In this document: positions 1-10,730 of the stretch, in pieces
Layout: each line of letters begins with the position of its first letter
Position numbering within the stretch: the stretch's first letter is position 1
Source of the DNA: Echinostoma caproni
Lineage: Eukaryota > Platyhelminthes > Trematoda > Plagiorchiida > Echinostomatidae
Reading direction: 5' to 3'
Assembly: GCA_900618425.1 (NCBI GenBank)
Contig: UZAN01047559.1
Coordinates: 6,192 to 22,912 of the forward strand
Length of the DNA: 16,721 nt
Translations under genes and position numbers: made by a program
Notes under the pieces: model-generated
The model's database searches: none
Told to the model about the DNA's origin: nothing
The model's input: the letters and a program-made list of their open reading frames with translations, nothing else

Positions 1-120
1 ATATGGAAACTGTTCATTCGAGAACTGTGGACTTGAATCTATGCGAATTCTGAAATGCGTTTCCTCGGGCTGCCGGATTTTCTTAAAGTAGTTGACTGTG
101 TCAACCACTAGGTGTTGTGG

Positions 121-830
121 CTAGGGTGAGGATCGGAGTAAAGGGCATGCGGGAAAGTTTGCATTTTTGGTTCGACATTGTCTATTACATCTGTAGTACC
201 GTCGCGGCAGTTCAGCCAGTTCTCCTATACGGTGCAGAAACTTGACCATTAAAAAAACAGGATAAAGATAGACTGTGGGTGTTTGAACACCGCTGTCTAC
301 GCAGCATAGCACGAAACTGATGTCAGGGACACACGGACGAGCAATGCTGAGGTTAGGCGCAGAGTTTTGGGTATCCGCGGTTGCCCTCTGGAGCAAGTAG
401 TCGACTGTCATAGATTATATTGGTTGGGGCATGTGTTACGCATGTCACCAAATGGGTTGCCACGGCAAGCGATGTTTGCCAAGGTAGGTAGTGGGTGAAA
501 AAAGCCAAGGGTTGTCATGCTAAGACCTGGCACGAGGGTATGAAAACCCTAACCAGGGGTCTGGGTCACATAGTTCCCGTTCAGTTCCCTAGCTGGGGAC
601 CTCGGGATGACCGTAACTGATGGTTGGAGACACTGAGTGCTATTACTGAGTGTCGTAAACAGTGGCATTCGTGCATCTTCTCAATTTCTTTGCAACATTA
701 GTTCACTAAAATTCTCCATTTTCTATTTGACTATAAATTCAACTTTCTTGACTTTCCCCTACGGTTCATCCGAATGGGCGGTCAAAAGACAACACCCAAC
801 ATTCACAAAGGTGCATGCCTAATGGTTGTA
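121..830 (+). mobile_element. Decayed non-LTR retrotransposon 3' end, copy A
   Basis: Read on the plus strand with several frame changes and stops, this stretch shows reverse-transcriptase C-terminal segments: QPVLLYGAET, DRLWVFEHRCLRSIA, then HRLYWLGHVLRMSPNGLPRQ. These segments typify the end of flatworm endonuclease-RT elements of the RTE-like kind (clade assignment is my inference). The 3' half is shared with copies at about 6240 and 12430, for example the matching GGGACCTCGGGATGA stretches in the first and third. It is non-functional: in-frame stops break it and the 5' RT and endonuclease parts are absent. The left border is not defined because weakly similar sequence may begin earlier. 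It lies antisense to the dynein gene. Confidence 0.75.
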
Positions 831-2582
831 CAAACTGAACTGATTACCAAATATCCGATGGGATTTTCGTTGATAATTAACCAGTGGGATTAGGAGTATC
901 AATAGACGATTGACCCTCCGTAATGTATTTCTTTGTCACGCAAATTGCCACAGGAATTAATTATGCTCATCCGGTTAGTGCATATTGTTTTTGCTGTTAG
1001 TTATGTGCACATAAACGTCCCTTATTCGCTGAGCGCACTTATAAAGTTTATTCGGTCAAGGTCATAAAAAATGACAATAGTCGGACTAAAGTGCAACATC
1101 CAAATGGTAAGAAATCACGAGGTTATTTATTAGATCCATGAAGGAAAACGTTTGGATTAGCCACGACGATGAAAACCCAAAAAATGAGTTTATTTTTTGG
1201 TGAAGTCGTCACCAAATACTAATACTATGAGCATGACGCACAATTACTTCAATAACATCCGTTCCAAATTTAGATCTGATATTGTGTCACGCGGTTATTT
1301 AACTGGAAATTACCAGTGTCGGGAGGCGGTGGAAGCGTTATCAGTTGAGATGATTTGGTGATTCGAGGAAGCTATTTTCGGAATGATTTGTTCAATATAA
1401 GCTTGGCTCTTAATGTGCTTGAGGATGAACGGGTGCATTTTAATACCCTTGCATTTGTTAGTAAACTGTGGTGATTCTGAACGAGACAATGGGTGCCTAA
1501 CTCTGTTCGACCTCAAATTTCTGTCTTTGTGATTTAGGCCTGTTTCTCTCTGGTTATTTAGCCTGTGATAATGCTAGTTTAGCCTTCACATATGGTACCT
1601 GCTGATCGTGTAGGTGCCACATAATTACTATTGCTCACTGCCCTCAACTATTACTTTTTATTTTTTCCCGGGTTTAGTACTTGAACATTTGAAAACAGCT
1701 TTAAGTAGTGAAATTCAAATCACTGAATGACATGTCCCTTAGCCAAGAACGAACCAATTCTTTCGGGGCTCCAACCTGAATGCCGGCATACCTCGGCAGA
1801 AACCAGGGCAAAGTCATTAACAATCAGCTTATTGATTTCGCCTGGTATTCGTGGATTGATGCAGCCTTTCTCCGGCTGTGGAATATTGTTTATAATTTCA
1901 ATAAGTAACTTATTGCTTGTTGGTTCTTATTTTCAGAATCATTTTGTTTTTTTCCGATTCATTGCCCGCTCTATCGCTTCCTATTTGTCCCATCGACATT
2001 CGTTTCGTTCTGGTTATCGATTTCTTACATAAGCGAGTGCTAAGTTCTCCCAGTCTCTGGCACGTCAATGGACATGCAGGCACAGATACACCTTTCACTC
2101 GGATGACTTCCACCACACGACTTCTCTTGTGACCTCCATTGTCCCTTACTATTGGTTGACCTATGTTCTGTCTACCCTTGTTCTGTACCGGTTCACCGCT
2201 TGTCATTATCGATTATTTAACCACCTACGCACATGACCTGTTTTGATGGCTCCTCGGGAGTCCCCTGTTCATGTACTCACACACACATACATGCATGCCT
2301 GCCGTTGTTTGTTAAGAGGTCGAATTGTGTGCGCCCAACTCTCTGACGATTGGCTCATCTTTTGGGAGCTTCATGTCACTGCCTGACTGGACTTATTTTG
2401 TTTGACTCCGTATACTTTGATCATATTCTCTCTTTGACACAGCGGTGAGCTGTTCGCTTTTGAACCACCTTGGTTTAAGGTGTATTTCGACAGCCAAGCG
2501 CTGTCATATTCCTATTTGATGCACTCATATCTGGAAGTGCCTTGACGACTGTCCTAACCCAGATACCTCGCGAATCAAGGTT

Positions 2583-2612
2583 TGTATATAATATATATAT
2601 TTTTATATACTT
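2583..2612. repeat. AT-rich low-complexity tract
   Basis: TATA/ATAT dinucleotide run broken by TTTT. It has no promoter context, so it is not called as a TATA box. Confidence 0.8.
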
Positions 2613-2660
2613 TATCATGTCATTAATTAATTCTCATTAATAGTACCATGTCACGAGACA

Positions 2661-2691
2661 GTCTTGGTTTTCATTGCAATGGAACCGAGAC
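2661..2691. repeat. Small imperfect hairpin
   Basis: GTCTTGGTT pairs with AACCGAGAC (one G-T pair), with an inner CATTGCAATG palindrome. Its role is unknown, and it may be an element end. Confidence 0.6.
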
Positions 2692-3685
2692 TTTGCGCGT
2701 CACTTGTCGCCAGGTTTAACACGGGAAGGTAGTCCAATCTTATTCCACCGAAAAGGAATTAACATTGCTACTCTCACTAGTATAAGTTACATAGATAGGT
2801 GGCAATAGTCAAACGGTCTTGGTCGTTATCACGACGCCTCGGAGTCTGTTTGTTCTTACACAAATAGCTTGACTCATATTTCTCAGTCTTGTTTTGTTCT
2901 GTCAGTCTTTTCATGGGGCGCTTACCCCTTCCCAAATATTGGCAATCATTACTTATCGATTGAAAGTAGTGAAGGAATAAACGAAAAAGAAATACAGTCC
3001 GTGAATTTTTCCAGACAATCATTCCAGGCAACTGTGGACTTTTGGAATGCTTTTGATGTCAGATCACAATGGAAACTGAACCATCAAAGTCATTGAGCCT
3101 TATCAAAGTCTGTGACAACGCCTAAGTAACAAGATAAGCCTCGTCTGGTAACGCTGCTCCAACGAAACCACTGAACTCGTGCAATCTGGCCTATACCAAC
3201 ACTCAGTTCATATCTGCAATCCCATCGAGAACAGAAACTGGTACCATTTTCACGATCTTCACTTGATCAGTTAGTCAAATAAGTTCTGTTAATTTGAGAT
3301 GTGCCAGTCAGAGAAAAAACAGTCACGACTGCTTGTATATTCTGTATTTGACTCACAGTCACTTGTGAGTAATATATTTGACAAAAATTCATCTGGCATT
3401 CGTACTTTGGTGACTATTAGGGTGACCAAGGAGCAAAACCTCAACTGCTTGTTTGGTTTTTCTGTCGGGAAACAAATGAGTAGTGAAGAATGACCGTAAC
3501 CACGTTTCACACTTTTATGGTACAAAATGCATGAGAATCAAGGTAAAACCAGTCCTTTAACTGTTTCACCTTTCACCAAATTCAAATTCAAAGTTGAAGT
3601 TTTATAATGGCCGATTTAACAAGGCCAAAGCTTTTCATGCTCTATAGGAAGTTTACAGAATCTTTTGAATAACTATACAAAGCGA

Positions 3686-3705
3686 AAATAATAATAATAA
3701 TAATA
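3686..3705. repeat. AAT trinucleotide microsatellite
   Basis: About six AAT units in AT-rich DNA with no gene nearby. Confidence 0.9.
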
Positions 3706-4091
3706 CTAGCATGTATCATCACTCACGGACGTCTAAATGGAGATGAGGTCAACACAGAATGGCAAGGGGATGGTTGGGTTGATGCATTATGTCAAGATTA
3801 GGTCCCCCCGAGGTCGACGGTACTGAGGTGATTAAAGCCCGAATATTTGCAGTCTTTCGGAGTATATCTTGTTATACAGACCTTATACCATTTTTGCTGC
3901 CAACCTTTGCGGATTGAATATTTACTCAGGAAAACAACCTATTGTTTGTATTGTTTGCTTATACTAAAACAGGGTATTTAGCGCTGTAGGTAGCTTCGTT
4001 CTAGTATCATCATACGAAAACAAGTGACATTTTATATTCACTTCCCCGGGACAATTTCTGAGGCAAAATAGGTTCACTCTGACAAACTCAC

Positions 4092-4320
4092 GGTTTGTTA
4101 TGATCCCAGATTTTGACTGTCCAATCCGCGGAACATGTGATGAAAATGTCAGGATGAAAACGATTCCAAGCCACACGATAGACAGCCATGTGATGGGCTT
4201 CGTAGCTGCCCAAATACTGTGAACTGTATGCCTTACTACATTTGTACACCATACCTTCTTCAGTGGCCACAAGGAATAAGTGTGACAATGTGGAGTGGAA
4301 GTCAAAAGCTGTGCCACAAT
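4092..4320 (-). CDS. DNAI1: Axonemal dynein intermediate chain 1, fourth visible exon (WD40 blades)
   Basis: The exon completes an Asp codon, then encodes 75 residues and two bases. Its first segment is [20 protein letters not shown], followed by [20 protein letters not shown], then [19 protein letters not shown] and [13 protein letters not shown]. These are the strongly conserved C-terminal WD blades of axonemal dynein intermediate chain 1, ending just before the family segment that starts with a YDLNSAVGDVAW-like sequence. The acceptor reads gattcag|ATTGTG and the donor AACAAACC|gtgagt (phase 2). I looked on the minus strand below 4092 for the next conserved blade and did not find it. The following intron therefore probably exceeds 4 kb and the gene is cut by the window edge. 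Confidence 0.95.
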
Positions 4321-5687
4321 CTGAATCAGACAAAATCAATACAGGTTTTATGGTATGTAGTTGAATTCACGGGGTAAGCTCACAATAAAAAATGCGATAT
4401 TTAAATGAATCAGAAAGTTTTTGTAACTTCATCTAGGAATTGGTTCATTGAGGTTAAATGGGAAGGAACAACAATGCTTGTCCAGTTCAATAAGAGAAAA
4501 TGGAAAAAGGTTAGGGGAAAAGGGACCAAGGTCAATTCGATAGACGTTTCCGACTGGTGACAGGTTGAACAATTACGTACTTTATATCCATTATATTTCG
4601 TCAGCGAAAAGTGTAGATCTATAGATTGAATATTTGCCATCCATTTCCGATCATTCACCGCTTTCCCTCATCCCAGCAACTCTCTTTTAACCAATGTTTC
4701 TCTACAGCTACGAGTGAATAATTAAAGTCATTCTGTTACCCTCGTGTTTTCCTGTCGCAACGGGAATAGGGGGAAACGTTATCGTTTATTTTGATAACTG
4801 TATCATCATCAGAACACAAGTCCGAAGGCAAACAATTATTTTCGAATGATTCATAATCGTATCTGTACAGATCATATAATGGTTTGAACAACCAACACAA
4901 CACTAAGTGAGTACGATTTAATTTCGAAATCATTTCGCTGCATCTCAGTAGGTGCATAGTGTAGAATACAAAATAGTTTATATAACACAGATGTTGACAG
5001 TCTGACATGTTATCAATTCATTCTTGCATGGTGGATTATCAACACTTGTGATATATGAGCTGTTTTGTATTCTCTGCAGTATAAGCACCAACTGGGCTGC
5101 AACGAAATGTTTCCGGAATTAAATTGTGCTTGCTTGCAGTGTTGTGTTCTTCGTTCAAGTTTATTTCGGGAAACGATTGATAGAATATAAGGGTTTATTG
5201 TTAGTGTGGACGTATTTCCACACTGGGTCGAAAGGTCATTCGAGCTGGGGAGATGGAAGGGATGGGGTAAGCCCTAGGTATCTGAGTCCGAGTGAGATTG
5301 ATTTTGATCGGGATACTGGTGGTGTTGGTTATGTGGATGTTCAATTTGGGGTCTACGTAAGTGGAGAGCTTGAACCAGTCGCTTTTGTTCGCATAATCCT
5401 GGTGTGAAAAGGTGAATGCCCTGTCGCCTCAGTGGTGGCTGATGTGTGAAGTTCAGTGCCTTATTGGGATTGAGGGTGTAAGATCGATTACACCGAATGG
5501 GCATTCTGGTCTAACTTGATGGCCTGTATCCCCTAGATGACCAAGAATGGTGCGTCCTATGATCCCTATACCTCATTATCTTAATCAGCGTCGGCAATGG
5601 TCGTTCCTCCACGTGATTCATAAGTAATTCACTATAGTCTGCTCCAGTGACCATATATAGGTCCACTCATACAGTCTTGTGACTTAC
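4321..5687. other. DNAI1 intron (1.37 kb), includes an unidentified repeat-like segment
   Basis: The intron runs between two certain exons. About 5200-5600 has open frames on both strands, with a minus-strand peptide rich in His, Gln and Ser ending NQHHQYPDQNQSHSDSDT. It looks like a dispersed repeat rather than a gene, but I cannot name it. The remainder (4321-5100) shows nothing recognisable. Confidence 0.55.
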
Positions 5688-5775
5688 CCAAAGTGATCAG
5701 CTGTGTGGGTTCACCTCCGTCGCTTCCACTGTTGACCATACGAAGAACCAATGCGTCAAATTGGCCCATATCATT
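5688..5775 (-). CDS. DNAI1: Axonemal dynein intermediate chain 1, third visible exon (short)
   Basis: This 88-base exon encodes 29 residues plus one base. The protein reads NDMGQFDALVLRMVN followed by a Gly/Ser/Asp-rich turn and TQLITL. It fits the short linker between the SWTLVK blade and the CGTAFDFH blade of DNAI1, a part of the family that varies more than the blades. The acceptor is cattttccag|AATGAT (phase 0). The donor is TTTGG|gtaagt (phase 1), and the leftover G joins AT of the next exon to give Asp. The agreement of phase on both sides and the position in order between two certain exons are the main support, since similarity alone would be weak for so short a segment. Confidence 0.82.
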
Positions 5776-6239
5776 CTGGAAAATGATAGAGCAACGAAGG
5801 TGCACAATGCTTTGATATATTGAAAAATATAAGTTAAACCGATACTGAAACCAACAAAATAACAAACATGTTGACAATGTTCAACATCGCATCTCACCGG
5901 ACACTCGTGCATGGATCCCACACCTTCCTGCGGCAAAGTCATGTGATAAAATGTCATGAAGTTCAGTTTAACTACTCACGAGTAGCAATTTCATGGACAC
6001 AAACTATCGCATATTACTTTTGTCTTATTTTCTTCCTGCGTCGATGCAATCGCTTGAGCAACTCACCACAAAGTCGCGGATAAGTGAACGCTGAAGCTAT
6101 CGGTTTGAGCACACTGAGCTCAAGTGGGTCAGTTTTTAAAAATGGTACGCGCTCTATAAAACCACTTGCGTATTGTCGGTTTTGGTAAATTTTACGATTA
6201 CTCTAATTCCGGCGCACCACCATTTAAGAGATCATCAGG

Positions 6240-6425
6240 GTGACAGAAAGTAGTGGATGGTCAAGCTAAGATCTGGCATGAAGATATGAAAACCATAACC
6301 AGGAAACATAGGGATCATCATAACCGATGCTTAACGACACTGAGTGATATAGCTGGGTGTCGTAAACAATAGCGAGCGTGCATCTGATCATTGTCTTTGC
6401 AGCCTTAATCTTCATGAATTCATTA
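6240..6425 (+). mobile_element. Short remnant of the same non-LTR retrotransposon 3' end, copy C
   Basis: This fragment aligns with bases about 485-690 of copy A: CTAAGATCTGGCATGA, ATATGAAAACCATAACCAGG, then GACACTGAGTGATAT and GGTGTCGTAAACA occur in the same order. Relative to copy A it has lost roughly 50 bases in the middle, including most of the GGGACCTCGGG block. It carries no readable protein. It is in the plus orientation like the other two copies, and lies in the dynein intron next to an oppositely oriented RT fragment. Confidence 0.65.
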
Positions 6426-6528
6426 TTTTGTATTGTAATAACTTCTGCAAGCATGAAGCCCACATTTCAGTTAAAAATATACAGTTTGGAGCAAGGGAGA
6501 AAATAAAAATAACAATTGAAAAAGAGAG

Positions 6529-7135
6529 TTAAATCCCAAAACTGATAACAAAGTCTGTGAAAACCTGTTCGTTGCTTACAAGAATACGTGCTAATGAGGG
6601 TACTGTGGAGTTACGATAAATGTTTATTCTAGAGGAAGCACAAAGATATTGTAATCTAGTTGATAGATGGGAACAACAGGAAGCGTGTAGCGGATGTGTG
6701 GAGTCGGTGAGAATCTTATGCGCAAACATTGCACATGCATTCAAATGACGTTCGCTTAGGTTAGTTATCAGCTCCTTTAGTGGGATTGAAGAGACACGGT
6801 TAATGATGGTCAATCTACGTCGATACAACTTAAAATCTTTCTTAAGGAGGTTGGGAAAAATAACAGGTGAACAATAGAGTAAAACAGGGAAAACACACTG
6901 GTACACAAATTTGGAAATAATTGGTTGTGGAATACGAAACTGACGAGTTTTACGGATATGAAAAGAAAGTCGTCGAAGCTTACTGACGATGTGTTAAATG
7001 TGAGAAGTCCAGTGAAGATTAGTATCAATAAAAACGCCCAGGTATTTTATACATTTTCCCCGGGATACTGGTTCGGAATCAATCGATACCGGTTCAGATG
7101 GGAAAGAAGAGCGTGGTAATGTAAAGAGACATTCA
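6529..7135 (-). mobile_element. Non-LTR retrotransposon RT C-terminal fragment, one stop and mostly open
   Basis: On the minus strand the translation runs from about 7135 to a stop at 6529 with one visible in-frame stop (after HWTSHI). Segments in order are LSECLFTLP, KCIKYLGVFIDTNLHW, SKLRRLSFHIRK, FPVLLYCSPVIFPNLLKKDF, RRLTIINRVSSIPLKELI, LSERHLNACAMFAHKI and NSTVPSLARILV. This is the thumb and C-terminal part of a CR1/jockey-type non-LTR reverse transcriptase as found in flukes. The catalytic palm with its YxDD box is not present, so the copy is 5' truncated and inactive. The lack of frameshifts marks it as younger than copies A, B and C. Clade is inferred from general appearance only. Confidence 0.8.
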
Positions 7136-7379
7136 CTGAGATAAGGAAGATGAAAGACCATCGGGCCCAACACTGCACGTGGTTTTCACGGTTTTCACCC
7201 TGATACTGATTTAAAAACTACAATCTTCACTCATTCGTCCAGATCAGTGGCCAAGAGGCAGAAACCAAAAAACTTCCGTATGAATGTTCATCACACTATT
7301 GGTTGTGAAAACTGAAACCGAAAACTGGAACAATCTGATTCAAACAAAACAAATACATGTTATCTGTGTGAATTTGCAG

Positions 7380-7486
7380 GACAAACTTCTGTTGAACTAA
7401 TAACAATAGCGGATCATGCGGCAACCTTGTTTGTGTGGAGCTCCAAGCGTGTAACGAGTACGCACGCACCGCGGTACAGCTTCCAG
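7380..7486 (+). CDS. Candidate exon of an unrecognised gene nested in a DNAI1 intron
   Basis: A plus-strand open stretch follows a good acceptor (tgaatttgcag|GACAAAC) and ends at a possible donor (TTCCAG|gtaacc). After a split first codon it reads QTSVELITIADHAATLFVWS and continues to APRYSFQ, 35 residues in all. The composition looks protein-like, and VELITIADHAATLFVWS has the alternating hydrophobic pattern of a beta-propeller strand pair, but I do not recognise the protein. Without splicing, the frame stops soon after the donor. The end phase (0) matches the start phase of the open stretch at 7728. No upstream exon, promoter or start codon was identified. It may be a nested gene, an exon of a decayed gene copy, or chance. 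Confidence 0.3.
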
Positions 7487-7727
7487 GTAACCAATCAAGA
7501 AACGGGATAACCGACCAACCCTGTGGTCTCAATTGGTATCATCCGGATTGGCTGAGTTCAAGAAGGCAAACAGGTAAACCATATCCTTGTCGATTGGACA
7601 TTCAAGAATCGACCAATCATTGTTTGTTTCTTGTAATATATATTTCCATGATTTTCTTAATAGAATTAACTGTATCCACAACTCGTCTTGGTTCTACCTG
7701 ACTTTGCTTTATTCAGTGGGTTTTCAG

Positions 7728-8108
7728 TCCGATACCGAGTTCGCCCTACTAGATTTAGATTCATATTCTGAATATTACAAACACATTGGCCATGGACTTT
7801 CGAATGTCCCGCGCATCACCTTTGGGTTCAAGTTAGCGCTGTCAAGTCCGCATTACTTTATCGTGGCAGGATGTGATGTCAGCACGAAGGAGACTACGGC
7901 AGTGCTATTACAATCCATCTGTTTGCCAAAGTCGCAGAAGAGACCTTCATGTGTTTTCTTTTTACTTTCGATTCCATTCCGGAACAATGAAGGATGTCAA
8001 GCCGAAGCAAAACCTGACCTGAAAATCCATCATTTGGAGATGTATCCAAATCTATTTGTCTCACGGTTCAAAGTATTTTGTTTTGATTGCAGTTCACAAT
8101 TTATCTAG
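7728..8108 (+). CDS. Candidate terminal exon of the same unrecognised nested gene
   Basis: This stretch begins after a consensus-like acceptor (gtgggttttcag|TCCGAT), stays open for 126 codons and ends in TAG. It starts SDTEFALLDLDSYSEYYKHI, continues with PRITFGFKLALSSPHYFIVA and GCDVSTKETTAVLLQ, and later contains KPDLKIHHLEMYPNLFVSRF. It is the longest open frame in the window that is not explained by a shadow or a repeat, and its amino-acid composition is not low complexity. I do not recognise the family. The proposed intron from 7487 to 7727 is 241 bases with gt..ag ends, and its phase is compatible with the exon at 7380. Conservation in related worms would decide whether it is real. Confidence 0.33.
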   Translation, partial: SDTEFALLDLDSYSEYYKHIGHGLSNVPRITFGFKLALSSPHYFIVAGCDVSTKETTAVLLQSICLPKSQKRPSCVFFLLSIPFRNNEGCQAEAKPDLKIHHLEMYPNLFVSRFKVFCFDCSSQFI

Positions 8109-8663
8109 CCGTGTATCTATACAGGACTGATATTTTGTCAACCAAGTATATGATGTTTCTTAATTCCGAGCATTTTCAATAAGAAGCAGGGATGTAGGTC
8201 ATATGAGTTGCTATCATATTGCGTCGGAAGTCAAGTGTTTGAATCCCATAACCGTCACTTGATTGGTTCTTATCATAGTTTCATATGGAAGCCGTTTGAT
8301 TGACCAATTCCTCCTGAAGACTGACTTCACATTTATCGGTCGTTAATAGGAGTTGACAAGAGCAGAAGGCAAATAGATGTTGAGCTAATTGTTACCTTAC
8401 TTAACACACACCTCTTAGTGAGTGGAACTTTTGCTTCGTTATCACAAGCAATTTTCACTATCATAAATAATTATCCTTCGATTGGGCTTCTTAAAATGGT
8501 ATTGTTAACCTCCTATGCGGCAATAATGAACTGCTTACCACATACTTATCTCACGAGCATCTGGGAGCACGTATTTATTTGAATAAACAACGAATAGCAG
8601 ATGATTGGTATGCAGTATGTGAAAAAAATCCGACAAAACTACACGCCCGGTTTGGATAGATAC
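8109..8663. other. Intron sequence, nothing recognised
   Basis: Follows the candidate nested gene. It contains a B-box-like TGTTTGAATCCC near 8237 and no other identifiable signal. Confidence 0.5.
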
Positions 8664-9001
8664 CTTCACTAAAGTCCATGATGTGACCCTTCCATCTGCA
8701 CTGACGGAAAAGAAATTCAAGTTTGCGTCCAAATCGTTTGGCTGCCACCGGACCTCCCAGACGGGATCTGTGTGTTTTCCAGTTTTTGCTGTGCTCAAAT
8801 ACAACGGTCCGGTTTTTCTCTGATTAATATTATACACACCGACAGCTCCATCGTAGAAACCCACACAAAGCATGTGCGGCAATGCGGGATGTAGATCCAG
8901 TGACAATACGCCGGATTCCGTTTCGAAGATATATTCCGGATACTCCGGGTTTTTCAAAGTGTAGAAACAAATAAGACCAGTTGATTGCTTTAGAAAATCA
9001 T
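8664..9001 (-). CDS. DNAI1: Axonemal dynein intermediate chain 1, second visible exon (WD40 blades)
   Basis: The exon supplies the end of one codon plus 112 codons. It opens with DFLKQSTGLICFYTLKNP and continues through SGVLSLDLHPALPHMLCVGF and AKTGKHTDPVWEVRWQ to LNFFSVSADGRVTSWTLVK. These are the WD repeats that follow the GYGSYDF-type segment in DNAI1 orthologues. The acceptor reads gtacattag|ATGATT, which completes the Tyr codon split with the previous exon and gives the family motif GHGSYDFLKQS. The donor reads GTGAAG|gtatct in phase 0. No frameshift or stop interrupts it. The intron separating it from the previous exon is about 4.1 kb and is crowded with inverted repeats, a hammerhead motif and a non-LTR element remnant. 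Confidence 0.95.
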
Positions 9002-9763
9002 CTAATGTACACGAACGGAGATTCAAATAGAGAAAGTGGTTCATTATTATTTATACAAAATAAAGCGTTTAGGAAGACGGGAACTTTATCATGGAAATAA
9101 TCATAAAATGAGATCCTTCAGAGAATTTCATTGAGCTCTCAGTACGGCTGAAGATAGGAAACCAAATCTAATAGTCCGATTATTTAAAGGAGACAAAACA
9201 TGTATCTCACGATTTCATCTGCTTTAGGATGACGCCTATGACAGCCCAGTTGGAAGCAAATAGTCCTTTGCGCATCTGTAGCACCAATAAAAGCCGTAGC
9301 CCTTGTAAAACTGTTTCAAAGAACTAGTCAATCGGACGACAGAACCAGTCCCTTTGTCCTTTTGGTCTCAAAAACTGTTGACCTTGGCGTGAACGACATA
9401 TGGAGTTTTGATACGTGACGCACTATGTCAACAGTCTTGGCTAGTCACCTTTGTAGGATCTCAGCTATTGTGTCTCTGTTGAGCGGTGAAAAAAACCTGC
9501 ATCAACGTTTTCTTAAAATCGATCTTCTTTAAAATGTTCTCAATTAATCACTGGGCTCCTTTTATACTCAGTGCATGCAAAGGTAGATCTTACAAACTGG
9601 TGGTATTTTTTCATTGTGTTATTAGGGGGAGACGAACCAGAGTCCTTTTGTTTACTTTGAACCGTACAACGCTGCATCATGGCTGCACAAGTCGAACGGG
9701 TTACGTCACAAATAATGTTTATTAATGTTTTAGTTAAAAAACTTAAGATGTTGATTGTCAATC
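9002..9763. other. Intron sequence, nothing recognised
   Basis: Short overlapping open stretches on both strands at 9486-9761 carry no family motifs. No repeat pairs were noticed. Confidence 0.5.
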
Positions 9764-9834
9764 GTGTAGCTCCATGGTAAGGGTTTAGATTCCCAATCCG
9801 AGAGTCCCCAGATCGAGTCCTGGCTGGAACACCA
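9764..9834 (+). tRNA. tRNA-like sequence (tRNA pseudogene or SINE head)
   Basis: TAGCTCCATGG resembles a Pol III A box, and AGATCGAGTCCTGG resembles a B box at the usual spacing. The middle TTAGATTCCCAATCCGA looks like an anticodon arm with a CCC anticodon, as in tRNA-Gly, but the stem has mismatches, and the T stem is also degraded. A functional tRNA is unlikely. A SINE derived from a tRNA is the better reading. Confidence 0.4.
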
Positions 9835-10730
9835 GTTCAAACAAAGGAAGAAACAGCTATCTAGTATTCTGTGTCGGTTGTCGCATAAAGCGTTATCACA
9901 AATAGAATCCTCAAGACCATGTCACGTGGTTAGGGAACAAATAAAAAAAATTAATATAAATTAGTCACGTTGCCTTTAGATGTTCTCATATTATCAGAGA
10001 ATGCTGGCACAATAAGTACTGTGAAGCATAACCTACAAGGATAACAAAATTATCAAACAACTGAGTGACATTTTCACACTAGAACTACAGTGTCACATGC
10101 ATCTCCTACTTTGCTTTGGTTTTCCGATGAACAGCAAAGTTCGGAGAATCAATCCCATTGGGAGAACCAGTTCAGTGTGCACCTTGTACATTACATTCAT
10201 GCCACAGTATTTTGCTCTTCAGGAAATTTAATCGTTTGCAAATTGGTTGTATACAAAGCATTCTGTGTTAAATGACGCTTTTAAGGTGCATGAATTACTG
10301 AAAAGAACGTAGTGTCACCAGTGCGTTCCCTACCCCTAGACTAAATTTTAAATTCCTTTCGACCCGGACTTTTCGATGATTATGCAAGAATGGAATCACT
10401 CAGTGAAATATCAGAGGGTTAGAAGTACGAAATACACTGATGGTCTATGACGATACGTCTGGACACCCGAGTAGAGAGGGCTGCACACCGTTTTAAGTGG
10501 GTAAATAGGCACGCAGTGAACAGGATAGTAGGTTTATTGTGGAAGGTACACATGTTGAGGGTCTGTAGGCCGGTGGGCCAGCAAGAGCGAGGAACGAGTA
10601 GGCACGTAGGCAGGCATTTGGCATCCGAAAGCCGTCAAGCTGGGCAGACGAAATCAGCGAACTAATCAGCGTGGCGAGTCAAATACTAACACCCGATTGG
10701 CTGGAGCCGATAAATAATGAAATAGAATTA
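9835..10730. other. Intron sequence with an unidentified GC-richer block
   Basis: About 10447-10710 is richer in G and C than its surroundings and reads open for 72 codons with many Arg and His residues. It directly precedes the perfect inverted repeat and may be the end of an unrecognised element. Nothing is recognised in 9835-10440. Confidence 0.4.

Larger units (their letters stand above)
831..4091. other. Presumed DNAI1 intron, no recognised gene
   Basis: Between the non-LTR remnant and the last visible exon donor there is no recognisable coding region on either strand. Open stretches are short and overlap one another on opposite strands. It holds an AT-rich tract, an AAT microsatellite, a CA-rich patch near 2278 and two small hairpins (about 1177-1200, with CCAAAAAAT/ATTTTTTGG arms, and 2661-2691). 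I specifically looked for the next WD40 blade of DNAI1 on the minus strand and did not find it. Confidence 0.6.

Noticed and set aside
2583..2612. TATA-like tract as a promoter
   Set aside because: It is simple AT low complexity and no gene start was found downstream.
3964..4317. Minus-strand 117-codon open frame
   Set aside because: It overlaps the dynein exon at 4092-4320 in another frame and has no family motifs.
4801..4830. CTGATGA on the minus strand as another hammerhead core
   Set aside because: No GAAA block, stem II or cleavage triplet follows at a workable distance.
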